From Orbilia blumenaviensis (taxonomy: Eukaryota > Ascomycota > Orbiliomycetes > Orbiliales > Orbiliaceae): 64,000 bases of DNA. The translations under genes were made by a program, and so were the position numbers. The stretch lies in assembly GCA_036872755.1 (NCBI GenBank), contig JAVHNS010000001.1, positions 2,604,001-2,668,000 on the forward strand, read 5' to 3'. The notes under the pieces are model-generated. The model did no database searches and was not told where the DNA came from. It saw only the letters and a program-made list of their open reading frames with translations. Positions 23,046-33,835 of this stretch are shown here, in pieces; position 1 is the stretch's first letter, and every line of letters begins with the position of its first letter.

Positions 23046-24719
23046 TCATTCTTCTAAATGGGTTTCAAGATCGAATTTTACGCTTCTTCCAACGACTTTC
23101 ACATATTCGTATCCAACGTTAACTCGCCACTTTGAAGAGGCATCAGTTGCCGAAGCAACATTGGACACCTTACGAATAAGTCGCAAGGAGTTCAAAGTCG
23201 CAATCTAGACGCAAGGGGTTAATAGTTGTCCTGTCCGACCGATAGAGGAGAGCAATGCATACCTGGCTCCCAATATCCACCGATGAGAGTACGGACGAAG
23301 GTAGTATGGACTGGAAAATAGCAAGCATGCGTTCTAGCTGGAAGGGTCGGGGTCCAAGGTGTTTCCGATTCAACTTGAAGTCGGTACCATGTTAGTGGGT
23401 GGCGGCAGTGACAACGCTCATATTGTTACATACCTGTCGAGATGTATTTTTTCTCTTCGCCACACGCTTTCGCTTGCCTGTGACTTCGGCAAGCTTCGAA
23501 AAGTATCTTGTATCATACCGTGCGGTATTGAATGACGCCAGATATGCTGCACATAGTAAATATTTTGAGAAGTATGGAAGGTCGTGTGAACCTATTTGCC
23601 GCATCAGCATCTAGTACAATTAGATGAAATAAGATAGCCTAGGCTACTTTCGTAGACTTACGATTCGGTACCGCAGCTGGAGGGTCATTTGTTGCATCTA
23701 CCGTATCCCTTGTAATCTGCATGCTAACATATGATTCCTCACTATTTCGTAGCTTCTCATTCTTCAGTCTGTTGAATAGCTTTGGAAAGTCACGGGTTCC
23801 GTATTCGTTATCCACGATCGGCTGGATCAAAGAAGGCCACAATTCGTCCACCACGTCTTTCAGTGCATTCAAGTTTCTTGCAGCATATTTGCCCATGATA
23901 TCCCACACAGCGGAACAACATTGAGCCCATAGCCACCGATCTTCTTGCTCCATCTCCTCCGAGTATTCATCTTCCTCGTCGACTTCGAATATGGATTTTG
24001 GATTGAGAGACAGGATTTTGACGCATTCTTCCTTGTTGTAAGCTGGGAAATGAATCGACGGGGGCTCTGAAATATTCAAGAGGCGGGTGCTGGACACAGT
24101 AACAATCATAATAACCGTCAAATTATTAATCTGGAAAGTTCAATTAGCATTATCGAAGGCGCATGATAGTTTAAAGATGAAAGGCTCACAATTTCACCCA
24201 TCCGCGCCAACCCTGACAGCATTGTCGGTGTCATCTCCCTCTGTTTATCAACAGCATCGAGGACGAGCATAACCTTCCGGGAGCCAGATATCAATTTCTG
24301 AAGCTGGCTCGCCAATGCATTGACCGAATCCGGCCGAGTCTGTCTCCCCTTATCTTCGCCATTCGACGGCGCCACTAAGGCGTCGCAACTTGTGTATGCC
24401 TTCTCAAAAACATGTCGCGCTGTAATACACTCCTTGCATGATACGTATGCATATGGAACTTCGAATTCGTCTAAAACCGCTTTGGCAATTGTTGATTTTC
24501 CGGTTGCTTCGGTGCCGTAGAGAACTAGTACTGGAGGCGCTGGGATGTCATCCTAGCTACCGCGAGAGCAGATAAGCATACGCCCAAGCATATACGGTAT
24601 ATGTTCGCAAGAAAAAGGGCATTTTGTGTTATCACCTGCGTAAGAAGAGCAGCAAGATCATCTATCTGGCGCTCGCGACATGGGAAACGGGCATTGAGGG
24701 ACTCCAAGGGTCCGGCCAT
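23046..24719 (-). CDS. orc5: Origin recognition complex subunit 5
   Basis: Orc5 is an AAA+ subunit of ORC, which marks replication origins and loads Mcm2-7. Exons: 24636-24719, 24190-24552, 23662-24130, 23434-23591, 23263-23373 and 23046-23204, giving 447 residues. Residues 1-28 have the family opening FPCRERQIDDLAALL. Walker A is GTEATGKS (41-48) and Walker B lies in KVMLVLDAVDK. The C-terminal part has the Orc5 block KYLLCAAYLASFNTARYDTR and a final winged-helix region. The acceptor at 23592-23593 was chosen because it alone gives that block in frame. The start at 24719 precedes the FPCRE motif by a normal distance; the open frame upstream has no family similarity. The 3' end faces rpc2 and the 5' end is 424 bp from the divergent DsbA-like gene. 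Confidence 0.93.
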
Positions 24720-25143
24720 CGCGTCGGTGGGCGGTGGGCATTTAGCATCCGCGTGTGGGTTAGGTTTTTTGGGTTTAAACGAGGGTTTGATTTGGTGGGT
24801 AACGTGCGGAAGTTCGGCCGAAAAGAGCACGCGATATGTGGATTTGTAAGAAGCTTCCCAGCTTACCGAATCCAAGCTCCATTTGCAGTCTTGGGTGCAT
24901 GAGCTCTTGAAACGGGTATGTTGTAGATTACTTAATCCTCGGTTTGTATTCGATGCGAATAACTGCCTCGGAGGTTAATTTCGCCGGTATATTCTGATCC
25001 CTTGTATTAATATTAAGTTCAGTGTTTATCTGCCCGCCAGCTTTAATTCATGAACTTCGGGTCCAAAACTAGGTCTGCAGGATAATTACAGTCTCGACGC
25101 CACATTAAGGTTGATATTGATGTTAGCAACCCCAACACTCAGG
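24720..25143. other. 424-bp divergent promoter between orc5 and the DsbA-like gene
   Basis: No gene seen. It should hold both promoters. I see no ACGCGT (MCB) box of the kind that drives replication genes in yeasts. Confidence 0.6.
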
Positions 25144-25926
25144 ATGGCGAAATTTACTATCGATATTGTTTCCGACACTGTTTGCCCATGGTGAGTATAG
25201 AAATTCCAATCGCAGGTGATCCATAGCTATGATCAAAATTATAACTCTAATACCCCAATCCTACAGGTGCTATGTTGGCTATAAAAGGCTGAACAAGGCC
25301 ATTACCACTTTCAAACAGAGCCATTCGGATGCGACCTTCGAGATAAAATGGCATCCGTATTATCTTAACCCGAGCGCCCCCAAAGTCGGTGTAGATAAGC
25401 AAAAGGCCTATGAAGAGAAGTTCGGGCGGGATCGGTTCGCTATGATGCAAAAGCGCCTTGCAATGGTTGGTCTCCAGGATGGTATCAACTTTGCATTTGG
25501 AGGTAAGCACGTTTTTCATATTCTTTATATATATAATCGACGTCATTTGCTCAGTCCTAATTAACGTATTCAGGAAAAACTGGGAATACCCGAAAATCCC
25601 ACCGGATTATCCAGCTCGCAGGCGAGAAGGGTTTACAAAGCGAAGTAGTGGAACAGTTCTTTATTGCATACTTCGAAAATGAGAAAGATATTACCGACGA
25701 CGCTGTTCTAAAGGAAGCTGCTGTTAAAGGAGGTCTTAACCCGGATGATGTTGACAGTTACTTGACAAGCGATTTGGGAGGTCCACAGGTCGACAAGGAG
25801 GTTTCCGAAGCACAACTACGATTCATCCAAGGAGTCCCTCATTTCACTATTAATGGAGGTTCTGAGCTTGGGGGCGCACAGGACCCGGATGCTTTTATTG
25901 AGGCTTTCAAGGTTTACAACAAATGA
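25144..25926 (+). CDS. DsbA/FrnE-family thiol-disulfide oxidoreductase
   Basis: A 211-residue thioredoxin-fold protein of the DSBA-like (FrnE) family, which carry out disulfide exchange or 2-hydroxychromene-2-carboxylate isomerase-type chemistry. Exons: 25144-25190, 25267-25502 and 25574-25926. The active-site CPWC lies at residues 14-17 after a short strand (IDIVSDTV), and the Trp codon is split by intron 1. The helical insertion contains MVGLQDGINFAFGGKTGNT, and the fold closes with the cis-Pro loop GVPHFTINGG and the tail DAFIEAFKVYN. No signal peptide is visible, so the protein is probably cytosolic. The substrate cannot be inferred. The gene converges with the dienelactone-hydrolase gene (215 bp between stops). 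Confidence 0.9.
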
Positions 25927-26141
25927 GATCAAGATGTATGTTATATGAAGAAAGTGATAGAATTTTTGTATTTGCGCTCTCCCTTATGGGGGCATGAACA
26001 CTAGCAATTTTACTTACAAAATACCGTATCCCGAATAACTTTACGGGTAGAAGCGGCCTTCCACCTTTCCATGGGTAGTACTCGGGTACAGGCATATAGA
26101 GTGGGAGATAAAAAATATTAACGGTCCCAATATACTCCAAA

Positions 26142-27338
26142 CTAGCAAACATCCTTAATAGGCTGCACCTTATCCTCATACTCTCCTAGATCCAACTTCA
26201 ATCTGCGATTGAACAACTCGAGGAGAAGTTCAAAGCAGTACTTAGTTGTTGCAGCATCATATCGTCCCTTGCTGCTTTCATCGCGGATAAATGCATGGGC
26301 TGCCCCGGATATTTCCAAGAATGTAAAATCAACTCCAGCATCGTGCAGGGTTTTGCGGATGAGATCCTATATGTCGCAATTTAGATTAGTACCCGACCCT
26401 CTCCCGACCCTCTCGTAAGGGGTAATGTGGCAAAAGCTGCTACGTACCCTGCCCTCCGGGCTAACGTGGTTATCTTTCTTCCCGAATATCAGAATTACTT
26501 CACCTTTGATCGTCGTCATGACAGAAAGTGAGTTATCATTCTTTCCAAACCCCAATGACGAGGAATGAATATCTGTGGGGAAGTAGCAGACACTGGCTGT
26601 GACCCTTGTGTCGAATGCGCAACGTAACGCTAGATGACCTCCCAAGCACATGCTTTAAATGTAAACGCTATTAGCTTGAACATAGGACTAAATATCCAAA
26701 GACATGGACACGTAGCATAATTAGGGTGACATACCCAGTCGCACCAACCTTGCCATTCGAGTTCTTCTTCGATAGTAACAAGTCGACACAAAGTCGGGCA
26801 TCTTCGTCATAACTCTCCACAGTCTTCGTGATTTTTAATTTGTTACCTAGATCCGTTCCGGGCTCATCGTATGGGAACTATAGCGCTCAGTATACAAATG
26901 GAAGTAATTTGTGGCAGCCGATTGTGAAACATACGGGTTCAGGCCCCTCAAAATCGTGGTAAGACGATGGAGCTGCACAGACATAGCTGTCAAGTCGACA
27001 TAGTTAGTGTGACCTATTTTCCATAGCTGGTTCAAGGGACTCCTTTGGTACAAACCCCTGGCTACATATCTGCCTCGCAAATCGTGCGACCGGCCCAGTG
27101 ACTGCATCCTCTTATCAGAATCGGAGAATTCGAAGAATCACAAGCACCTCGCTGGGCGCATTGGCACAACAGAGTCCGATTATGGATCCATATTTACCTT
27201 GGTAGATTTCGGAAAAGACAACGACTCCTGCGATGCTTTCCGTTAACAATGGACCTTTCTTTTTGCACTTTCGCTATAGCTGAATACACCACACGGCATG
27301 CACATGCAAGGTGGGGCACCGACCCGGGAATTTTGCAT
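26142..27338 (-). CDS. Dienelactone hydrolase-family protein, 5' exon uncertain
   Basis: An alpha/beta hydrolase of the dienelactone hydrolase family with a Cys-Asp-His triad. Well supported exons: 27198-27273, 27056-27101, 26935-26986, 26735-26877, 26448-26652 and 26142-26366 (248 codons in frame). Visible: AGVVVFSEIYQVTGPVARFA, GYVCAAPSSYHDFEG, the nucleophile elbow GMCLGGHLA (Cys), FGKKDNHV (Asp) and GAAHAFIRDE (His). No ATG precedes the first strand in the exon ending at 27273, which opens with an in-frame stop unless the AG at 27274-27275 is an acceptor. A small exon 27324-27338 (ATG plus four codons) fits the phase but needs a weak GTCGGT donor, so the stated 5' end is provisional. Gene decay at the 5' end is the alternative. 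The substrate is unknown. Confidence 0.75.
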
Positions 27339-28363
27339 TAGGGTAATTAGGAATCGAAGGCTCGAATAGAAAGACCCCTGTGCACGTATATCATTCGTTA
27401 AACCGATTCTATTAGATAAGATTCCGCTTCTTCCAAAGAGATAGTGTATGGTTAAGTGGGGCCAATATCGATTTTCTTACTCATGGAAGTGCCTCCGGAG
27501 GTCTCAACATCTTCGAAAGACTCTTTGATTAACATCTTGGATATATATACTCTGGCTACCGCTGTCGAAAGGAGAACGAAGATACTGAAGCAAAAAAGAG
27601 AGGTATGGAAATTATGGACGAAACAATCACAATTGGTTCCGATTTTTTAAAAACCCGGCGGAGACGGAATAGTAATCATGAAGGGAAAATTATTATAAAC
27701 CAATGCAAAGCGAGACCGGGGGCAGCAACACAGGCTGCTTCAATAATACAACATTTCCGATGACATACCCTTGTCTGCCTGCCGGTTCAAGCCAAGTCCA
27801 GGCCAGGCCGGGATGCATGATATCGATGCGATAAGATACTGCCAACTAGGACATAACAACTCGATCCAACTTTCATAAAAACACCATTTTTAAAAAATAA
27901 AAATAAAAATAAAAATACAAAAATAAGGTATCGGGATCTCAGGTGATGGTGCCTCCGGTTCTTTAATTTGCATCATCAGCACACCCTTTTGTCCTATATC
28001 TGTAAGAATGTTCGTGTCCAGATGATGATCAGCTAGCCAAGCTTAGCCCCCGATGTGGCCACACGTGCGGGTTCCGTTCCAGCTTTGGTCTGGGTTAGTG
28101 CGACGTGACTGGCTTCGCTAATGGCGCTGACGACAAACAAGCTCCCAGGCACTAACCAGTACCCGTCTTCCCCCCCAACCACTCATCCGATCCTCCAAAG
28201 CTCCAAACGACCATTTTGATTTCCTGAAATTGCCCTTGAGTAACTTGGCTCGATAAAACATCATACTCTTCAGCTACCCGATACCCGATATAACCCCAAA
28301 TTACATATCATTTGTACCTTTCAATGAGCTTGAATTTGTAACCTGCTTCCCGTGTAGAGCAAT
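27339..28363. other. 1.0-kb intergenic region upstream of the hydrolase and atg9
   Basis: No gene seen. Divergent upstream region of the hydrolase gene and atg9. AAAAAT repeats occur at about 27885-27925. Confidence 0.6.
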
Positions 28364-31300
28364 ATGGCTAGTAACCTAGTCAGTCGCTTCTTCGGGGGAC
28401 AAAGCATATATGAGAGCCTCCGACAGCACGACCGAAGATCCGACGACGGTTACAACGATGAACCCGAGCCCTTTGAAGACGAGGGTGACTTCCATGCGAA
28501 TTTAGAGGCCGGAAGGGGAGTTATCTCCCGTGGCGATACTACTGGTACACAACCATTTGGCCTCGGTGGTGGATTTGGGCGTCGGAAGCCGTTGTCTGGG
28601 GACCAGGATGCTGCCCGAACAAGTGAAGAGTCGGACGGCCCTGCCAGAGCCTTTCTCTCCCCAAGAGACCGAAACGATAGTGACGTTCCTGAGTCGTTGA
28701 TCATCGAAGGCAATCGACATGAAAGAATGGTTGGCACGGGAAGCTCAGATATCTCAAGCCCGCCTCCGCCAGAATTCTCACGATTTCATGACCAGCCGAC
28801 AACATTTGATCAGCAGCTTGGGAATCTTCCGCCACCCCCGTCAAGAGTGCTAGAAGAACGCTGGGCAGCTGTCCAGAATGATATAGCCCTTCCAGTCGAA
28901 ACAAGACCACCACCGGCCGCCCAACGGCTTCCGCCTGGGTTTATTGATCCCAAGCAGCGCGCTATGTATAAATGGGCGAATGTCGAGGACGTGGATTGTT
29001 TTCTCCACCGAGTACGGAATATTCCTACTCTAGAATATTGAGTTTGGGTTGGATACTGACTGGCATCTAGGTCTACGAGTACTATCTCGGAAAGGGGATA
29101 TATTGTATCTGTCTTGAAAGATTCATCGGGCTACTGTAAGACGAAGTGATGTCCTAGTTTAGATCTAACATGTACTAAACTTTCTTGATATAGGACCGTC
29201 GGTTTCGTCGTTGGGTTTTCGACATATATTTTTAATTGCATTGACTTCACCAAGCTTCGGACAAGTAAATCACTTGACGAGGTTACGATCGGGCATTGCA
29301 TGGCAAAGTAAGAGACTCCTAGTAACATAATTCCAACTCAGGCGTGATGGCTGACCTATTGTAAGGATGTCTCTCGGCTCAACGTTGATACTTTGGATCT
29401 TTTGCCTCGTTTGGACCGTCAAGTTGGTTTCTTATATCTATGATATATGGAGACTTTGGGAGATCCACCAATTCTACCACTACTTACTAGATATACCGGA
29501 TGTAAGGACTAAATGCCATTGGTTGCAGTTTTTTTGGTTGCGGTTTTTCTTTATTGCATTTACTAACCTGTGAACATATAGTTGGACATGCAAACCATTC
29601 AATGGCAAGATGTCGTCCAAAAGCTCATGGCTCTGCGGGACTCAAATCCCGTGACATCTTTAGCGACCACTCGGAAGTACATCAGAAATCATAGCTCTAA
29701 ACAGCGCATGGACGCTCACGATATCGCCAATCGACTGATGAGAAAAGAGAACTACCTTATCGCACTGTTTAATAAGGATATTCTCGACCTATCAATACCG
29801 CTTCCGTTTCTACGGGATCATCAACTATTAACGAAAACCGTGGAATGGAACCTTGGACTTGCCATTTTGGACTTCGTCTTCCACGACGGTGACAACTTCA
29901 ACCCTATTTTCCTCAAAGAGTCGTCCCGGAAGGGCCTATCACAAGCGTATGTGTCCACACTATGAACATGATGGCAGATCCAAATACTAACAACCGTTAA
30001 TTTACAGATTGCGAACAAGATTTATTGTCTTCGGGTTTTTCAACCTTCTTTTTGCGCCATTTATCGTCGCATACCTTGTCATCCACTACTTCTTCCAATA
30101 CTTTAATGTGGGACTCCTTTCAGACCTATCAAGTGGATGTTATGCTCACTTTACCGCCACTAGGAATACCAAACCAACCCTAGTGCAATTGGCTCTCGCC
30201 GGTATACTCCTCTCGCGGAGTGGAAATTCCGAGAATTCAACGAACTGGTCCATCTTTTCCATCGCAGAATGAATATAAGTTATCCTTTCGCGGTTAAGTA
30301 CCTCGAGCAGTTCCCGAAGGAAAAGTTTGTTCAGGCCGCTAAGTAAGTTCTGATCTATTTAGGAGCTTTCTCCTCTCAAGTGAACCAATAGGCTAATAGC
30401 TCTATTCCGTAGGTTCGTTACGTTTATCTTTGGTTCTTTCGCCGCAGTTTTGGCCATTGCATCGCTGCTCGATACAGAGCTGCTCCAGTTCGAAATCACC
30501 AAAGATAGAACTGTTTTGTTCTACATTACACTCTTCGGTTCAATTACTGCAGTAGCAAGAGGAATCATTCCTGCTGAAACAGATGTGTTTGACCCAACAT
30601 ACGAACTATCCTGGGTTATGTACCACACACGCTATAGCCCACCTGAATGGAAGGGCCGCCTACACTCTGACGAAGTCAAGAAGGAATTCTCGAAACTTTA
30701 TGAACTTAAGATAGTCATCTTTTTCTGGGAAGTTGCGAGTATCATATTGACGCCGTTCGTGATGTGGTTTTCTCTGCCTAAATGCAGTGATCGGATTATC
30801 GATTTTTTCCGCGAGTTTACGGTGCACGTTGATGGCATTGGGTATGTCTGCAGCTTTGCAGAGTTCGACTTTAACATGACAGGGCCTAAGAAGGTAAGTA
30901 TCTTACCAAGTCTTTCTGTGACAGTAATTAGTAGGGTTTATTATTAACGATACAATTCAGTCTGCGAGTATCACCGGCCGCGAGGAATACTATGATTCCA
31001 GAGACAACAAGATGAAATCCTCAATGATGGGATTCCTCGACAGTTACGGAAACCGACAAGCCGCCGCTGCCGCCTCAAGAATCGCGTATGCACCTGGCTA
31101 CACAAACCCACTCGCATCGCCGGTTGCAGCCGCAGAAAATATGACAGGCACAATTACCCAGCGTAGGAACAGGTCTAACCCGGGAGTCCAACAGTCTCAG
31201 CAGATAAGCCACTCGATGTACCGTGGACAACAATCTGCCCTATTGGACCGCCATCATCACCCTGCACCTTCACATGCCAGAACACTCCGCCAATCAGTAT

Positions 31301-31554
31301 ATCATAATCCGGGATTCCCCCGTCAAGGAAGTGTCTTACGAGAAGAAGAGGATGAGGCAGATAGCCCAGACGGACGATACATAAGCAATCTGGGCGAATC
31401 ATTCGTATCAACCACCCTCGAAAACGACAATTTGCAAATCGAAAGAATGGATGACGAGGACGATTTGCAAAATGGAGGAGTGATTGATCTGTTACGACAG
31501 TTTCAACGAGCACACGCTGATAACCATGGGCGCACAGGCGTTAATTTGATTTAA
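28364..31554 (+). CDS. atg9: Autophagy protein Atg9, multispanning lipid scramblase
   Basis: Atg9 is the membrane protein of the core autophagy machinery; it rides on Golgi-derived vesicles and scrambles lipids during phagophore growth with Atg2. Nine exons: 28364-29011, 29071-29135, 29194-29307, 29366-29501, 29582-29946, 30008-30107, 30164-30342, 30413-30893 and 30961-31554, giving 893 residues. The N-terminal 190 residues are acidic/Gly-rich and disordered. The conserved core begins at [20 protein letters not shown] and continues through [64 protein letters not shown] and [20 protein letters not shown]. From residue 696 a low-complexity cytosolic tail follows, ending acidic. Strong family match over the whole length. 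Confidence 0.96.
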
Positions 31555-32788
31555 GAACATATCAGGGGAATACTGAATGTTTTGGAATGGCGTGTACTAT
31601 CATCATTACATTTCCTTCCTTTCTTGCTTTTCTTTTTTATTATTCATTGAGATTGGCCTCAGAATTTTGGAGTAAAAGGGATTAGCATTGTCGAATATGG
31701 TAGTTCTTGGGGAGGCGTTTCTTCCTTTATTTGTTAGTAACCTACCACTCAAAGCATGGTGGTAGCTTGTATCTGACCAGCCTCGGGATGAGCCATGGAC
31801 CGGATGGGTGCTGCTGGTAATGTGTACCGATAGTTTCCTAGAATTGATCGCAAGCCATATTAATTATTATTTCTGTACATCTACGTGTCTGATAGTTTAA
31901 GTCCTTAAGGAACACATCAGCAAATGCATGGCCATGTAATTCCTCTAGCTAGCTAGCTTCAATTGCATGCGTACAATTTCGTAATGCCCGATATTTATGG
32001 ATGCTGAAGTATATATCTGAACAGTTATAGGCAAGGGTTGGTTATTAAATCCATCTGAGTACCGGGTTATTATAGTAATGATAGCGACCTATACATCCCT
32101 CTCAGACTTGTTATCAAAAATTACATCCTTTTAACACCGCCGTAATCCGAAATATATAAGAACGTAGTAATGTATCAATACTAGCCTAATACGCATTGCT
32201 ACATTACTTCTACATCAATCTCATCCTAATTTCCAGCACAGTGCCAGGTAGGTAGATAGGTAGGGTCTAAGATACCCCCCATATAGTCTGCACATCCTAC
32301 TTATTACTTCAGTCATGGGTCTCACTGGCTACGAATAAGCTATCCTACTGGTAATTCGTGAACATTATAGTGTGTGGGGAAAATGTAGATCCCCAGCATG
32401 AAGGGCCCTAGGGCTTGAGCCCAAACCCTCGACATGACAGTGTCCCGTTAGTGTATTGCTTTCCTAGCGCTATCCTACACTTCATCTTGGGTATGTGGTT
32501 TTTTGTATGTGGTTTTTTTGTATGTGGGTTTTTTGTGGGTTTTTTTGTGGTTTTTTATGTATTTTTGGAGAGCTTACCGGAGGGGGGGGCACCCATCATA
32601 TAGTTGGAAGAAATAAAACCAAAAAACAAAACCAGATTCTGCTGGGAGGTTGTGCTGGGTGCACGAACAGGGCGGTGGATCTCCAGTTTGGGGGGACCAC
32701 CAGAGTTTGTATCCGTTGGAATTGAATTTCCCCTGTGATTTCACCCCCTAAGGCTACAGCCCAGTGCGGCTACGTCGGCGAGTATAAC

Positions 32789-32804
32789 CCGATCCTAGGA
32801 TCGG
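32789..32804. repeat. Perfect 16-bp palindrome
   Basis: CCGATCCTAGGATCGG, identical to its own reverse complement, in a GC-richer patch of an otherwise AT-rich intergenic region. Confidence 0.9.
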
Positions 32805-33035
32805 CCACTAACGATTGCCCATTCAGCGCGGGTTCTTTATTGGGTTTCTTGTGCCCTGTGGGTCCGAAGGAGTGGCCATGCCCTGTAAGCAGTTGGTAGA
32901 ATAAGTGTAAAAAAAAAAAAAGTAGATGATGGGCCCATTCCCCCCCCTCCGCGTAAGCTCTCCCAATTCCCCCCGGCCCGTAGGCCTTGCTCCTCCCATT
33001 GATTACCTTTAACCTGTTTTTCGTTAGTAGTCGTT

Positions 33036-33093
33036 AGCCGTCGTCGGTCGGTCGTCGGTCGTCGGTCGTCGGTCGGTCGGTCGGTCGGTCGGT
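33036..33093. repeat. GTCGGTC-type microsatellite
   Basis: A run of GTCG and GTCGGTC units, becoming pure GGTC repeats at its right end. Confidence 0.85.
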
Positions 33094-33666
33094 GGCTCGG
33101 GGCTTAGCCATGGATACCAGTGTCGAAAACTGGCGTCGACAATCCAGGCCACCTGAAGTACCTACCTGTAATAAAAACACATAGATTAGCCTGGATACCA
33201 CTAATAACTTGAAGGGTTCTGGGGGTATCAAATCCTGTCCTAGCCGGTGCTAGGGACCCTGTGATCTCGATAAGAGGGGTTAGAAATTCATTTCGAAAAA
33301 TTAAGTAGCGGGATTAGCTACTCACCTCAAAGGGTATTGGGCTTAGCTGGGGCCAACGATTTGGCAACGCTTTCACGTACACGTATACGAGTCGGGTCAA
33401 TCGAAGTCGAGAATAGCCGGGGTCGGTTGGGTCGATGCTAGTCGATTTTGTCGATTTTGTCGATTTTGTCAAAAATTTGTCGAAGTCGGTGGCAATGCTT
33501 CTGATAAGTGCATGCCAGTGATCCTGGAAATCCAATCTACACACTTTGGGGCTGATGAGGAAAAAGATGATTGTGTGCAAATGGATATATATCTACCTAG
33601 GGTAGATCGATTGGTATAGATACATAAGATCGAATGATTTATCGACCAAGGGTTTTTTAGAGTGAG

Positions 33667-33773
33667 GAGTTTTCCATCTCCCTATCAGATACTACCACCC
33701 ACATTGCTTTCCACCCGCTTTGACGTCAGTACCTGATCTGACGGGTTTTATGTCTGGGAGTTTTCCATCTCCC
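33667..33773. repeat. Pair of 16-bp direct repeats downstream of the sas2-like gene
   Basis: GAGTTTTCCATCTCCC occurs at 33667-33682 and 33758-33773, 91 bp apart. The second copy is preceded by GG, so it can form a short GGGAG/CTCCC stem. Confidence 0.85.
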
Positions 33774-33835
33774 GAAATAATTACAATTGAGTTTTGGTGA
33801 TCCGGCCACTGTCTTTTGTAACAAGCCCCCTGCCC

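Larger units (their letters stand above)
31555..33835. other. 2.3-kb gene-free region with microsatellites and palindrome
   Basis: No gene seen. The left half is AT-rich. The right half holds GTATGTGGTTTTTT-type repeats (32488-32560), a perfect 16-bp palindrome (32789-32804), a GTCGGTC microsatellite (about 33036-33093), three GTCGATTTT units (33441-33467) and a 16-bp direct repeat (33667-33682 and 33758-33773). It could include decayed mobile DNA, but no terminal repeats or protein relics are clear. Confidence 0.6.
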
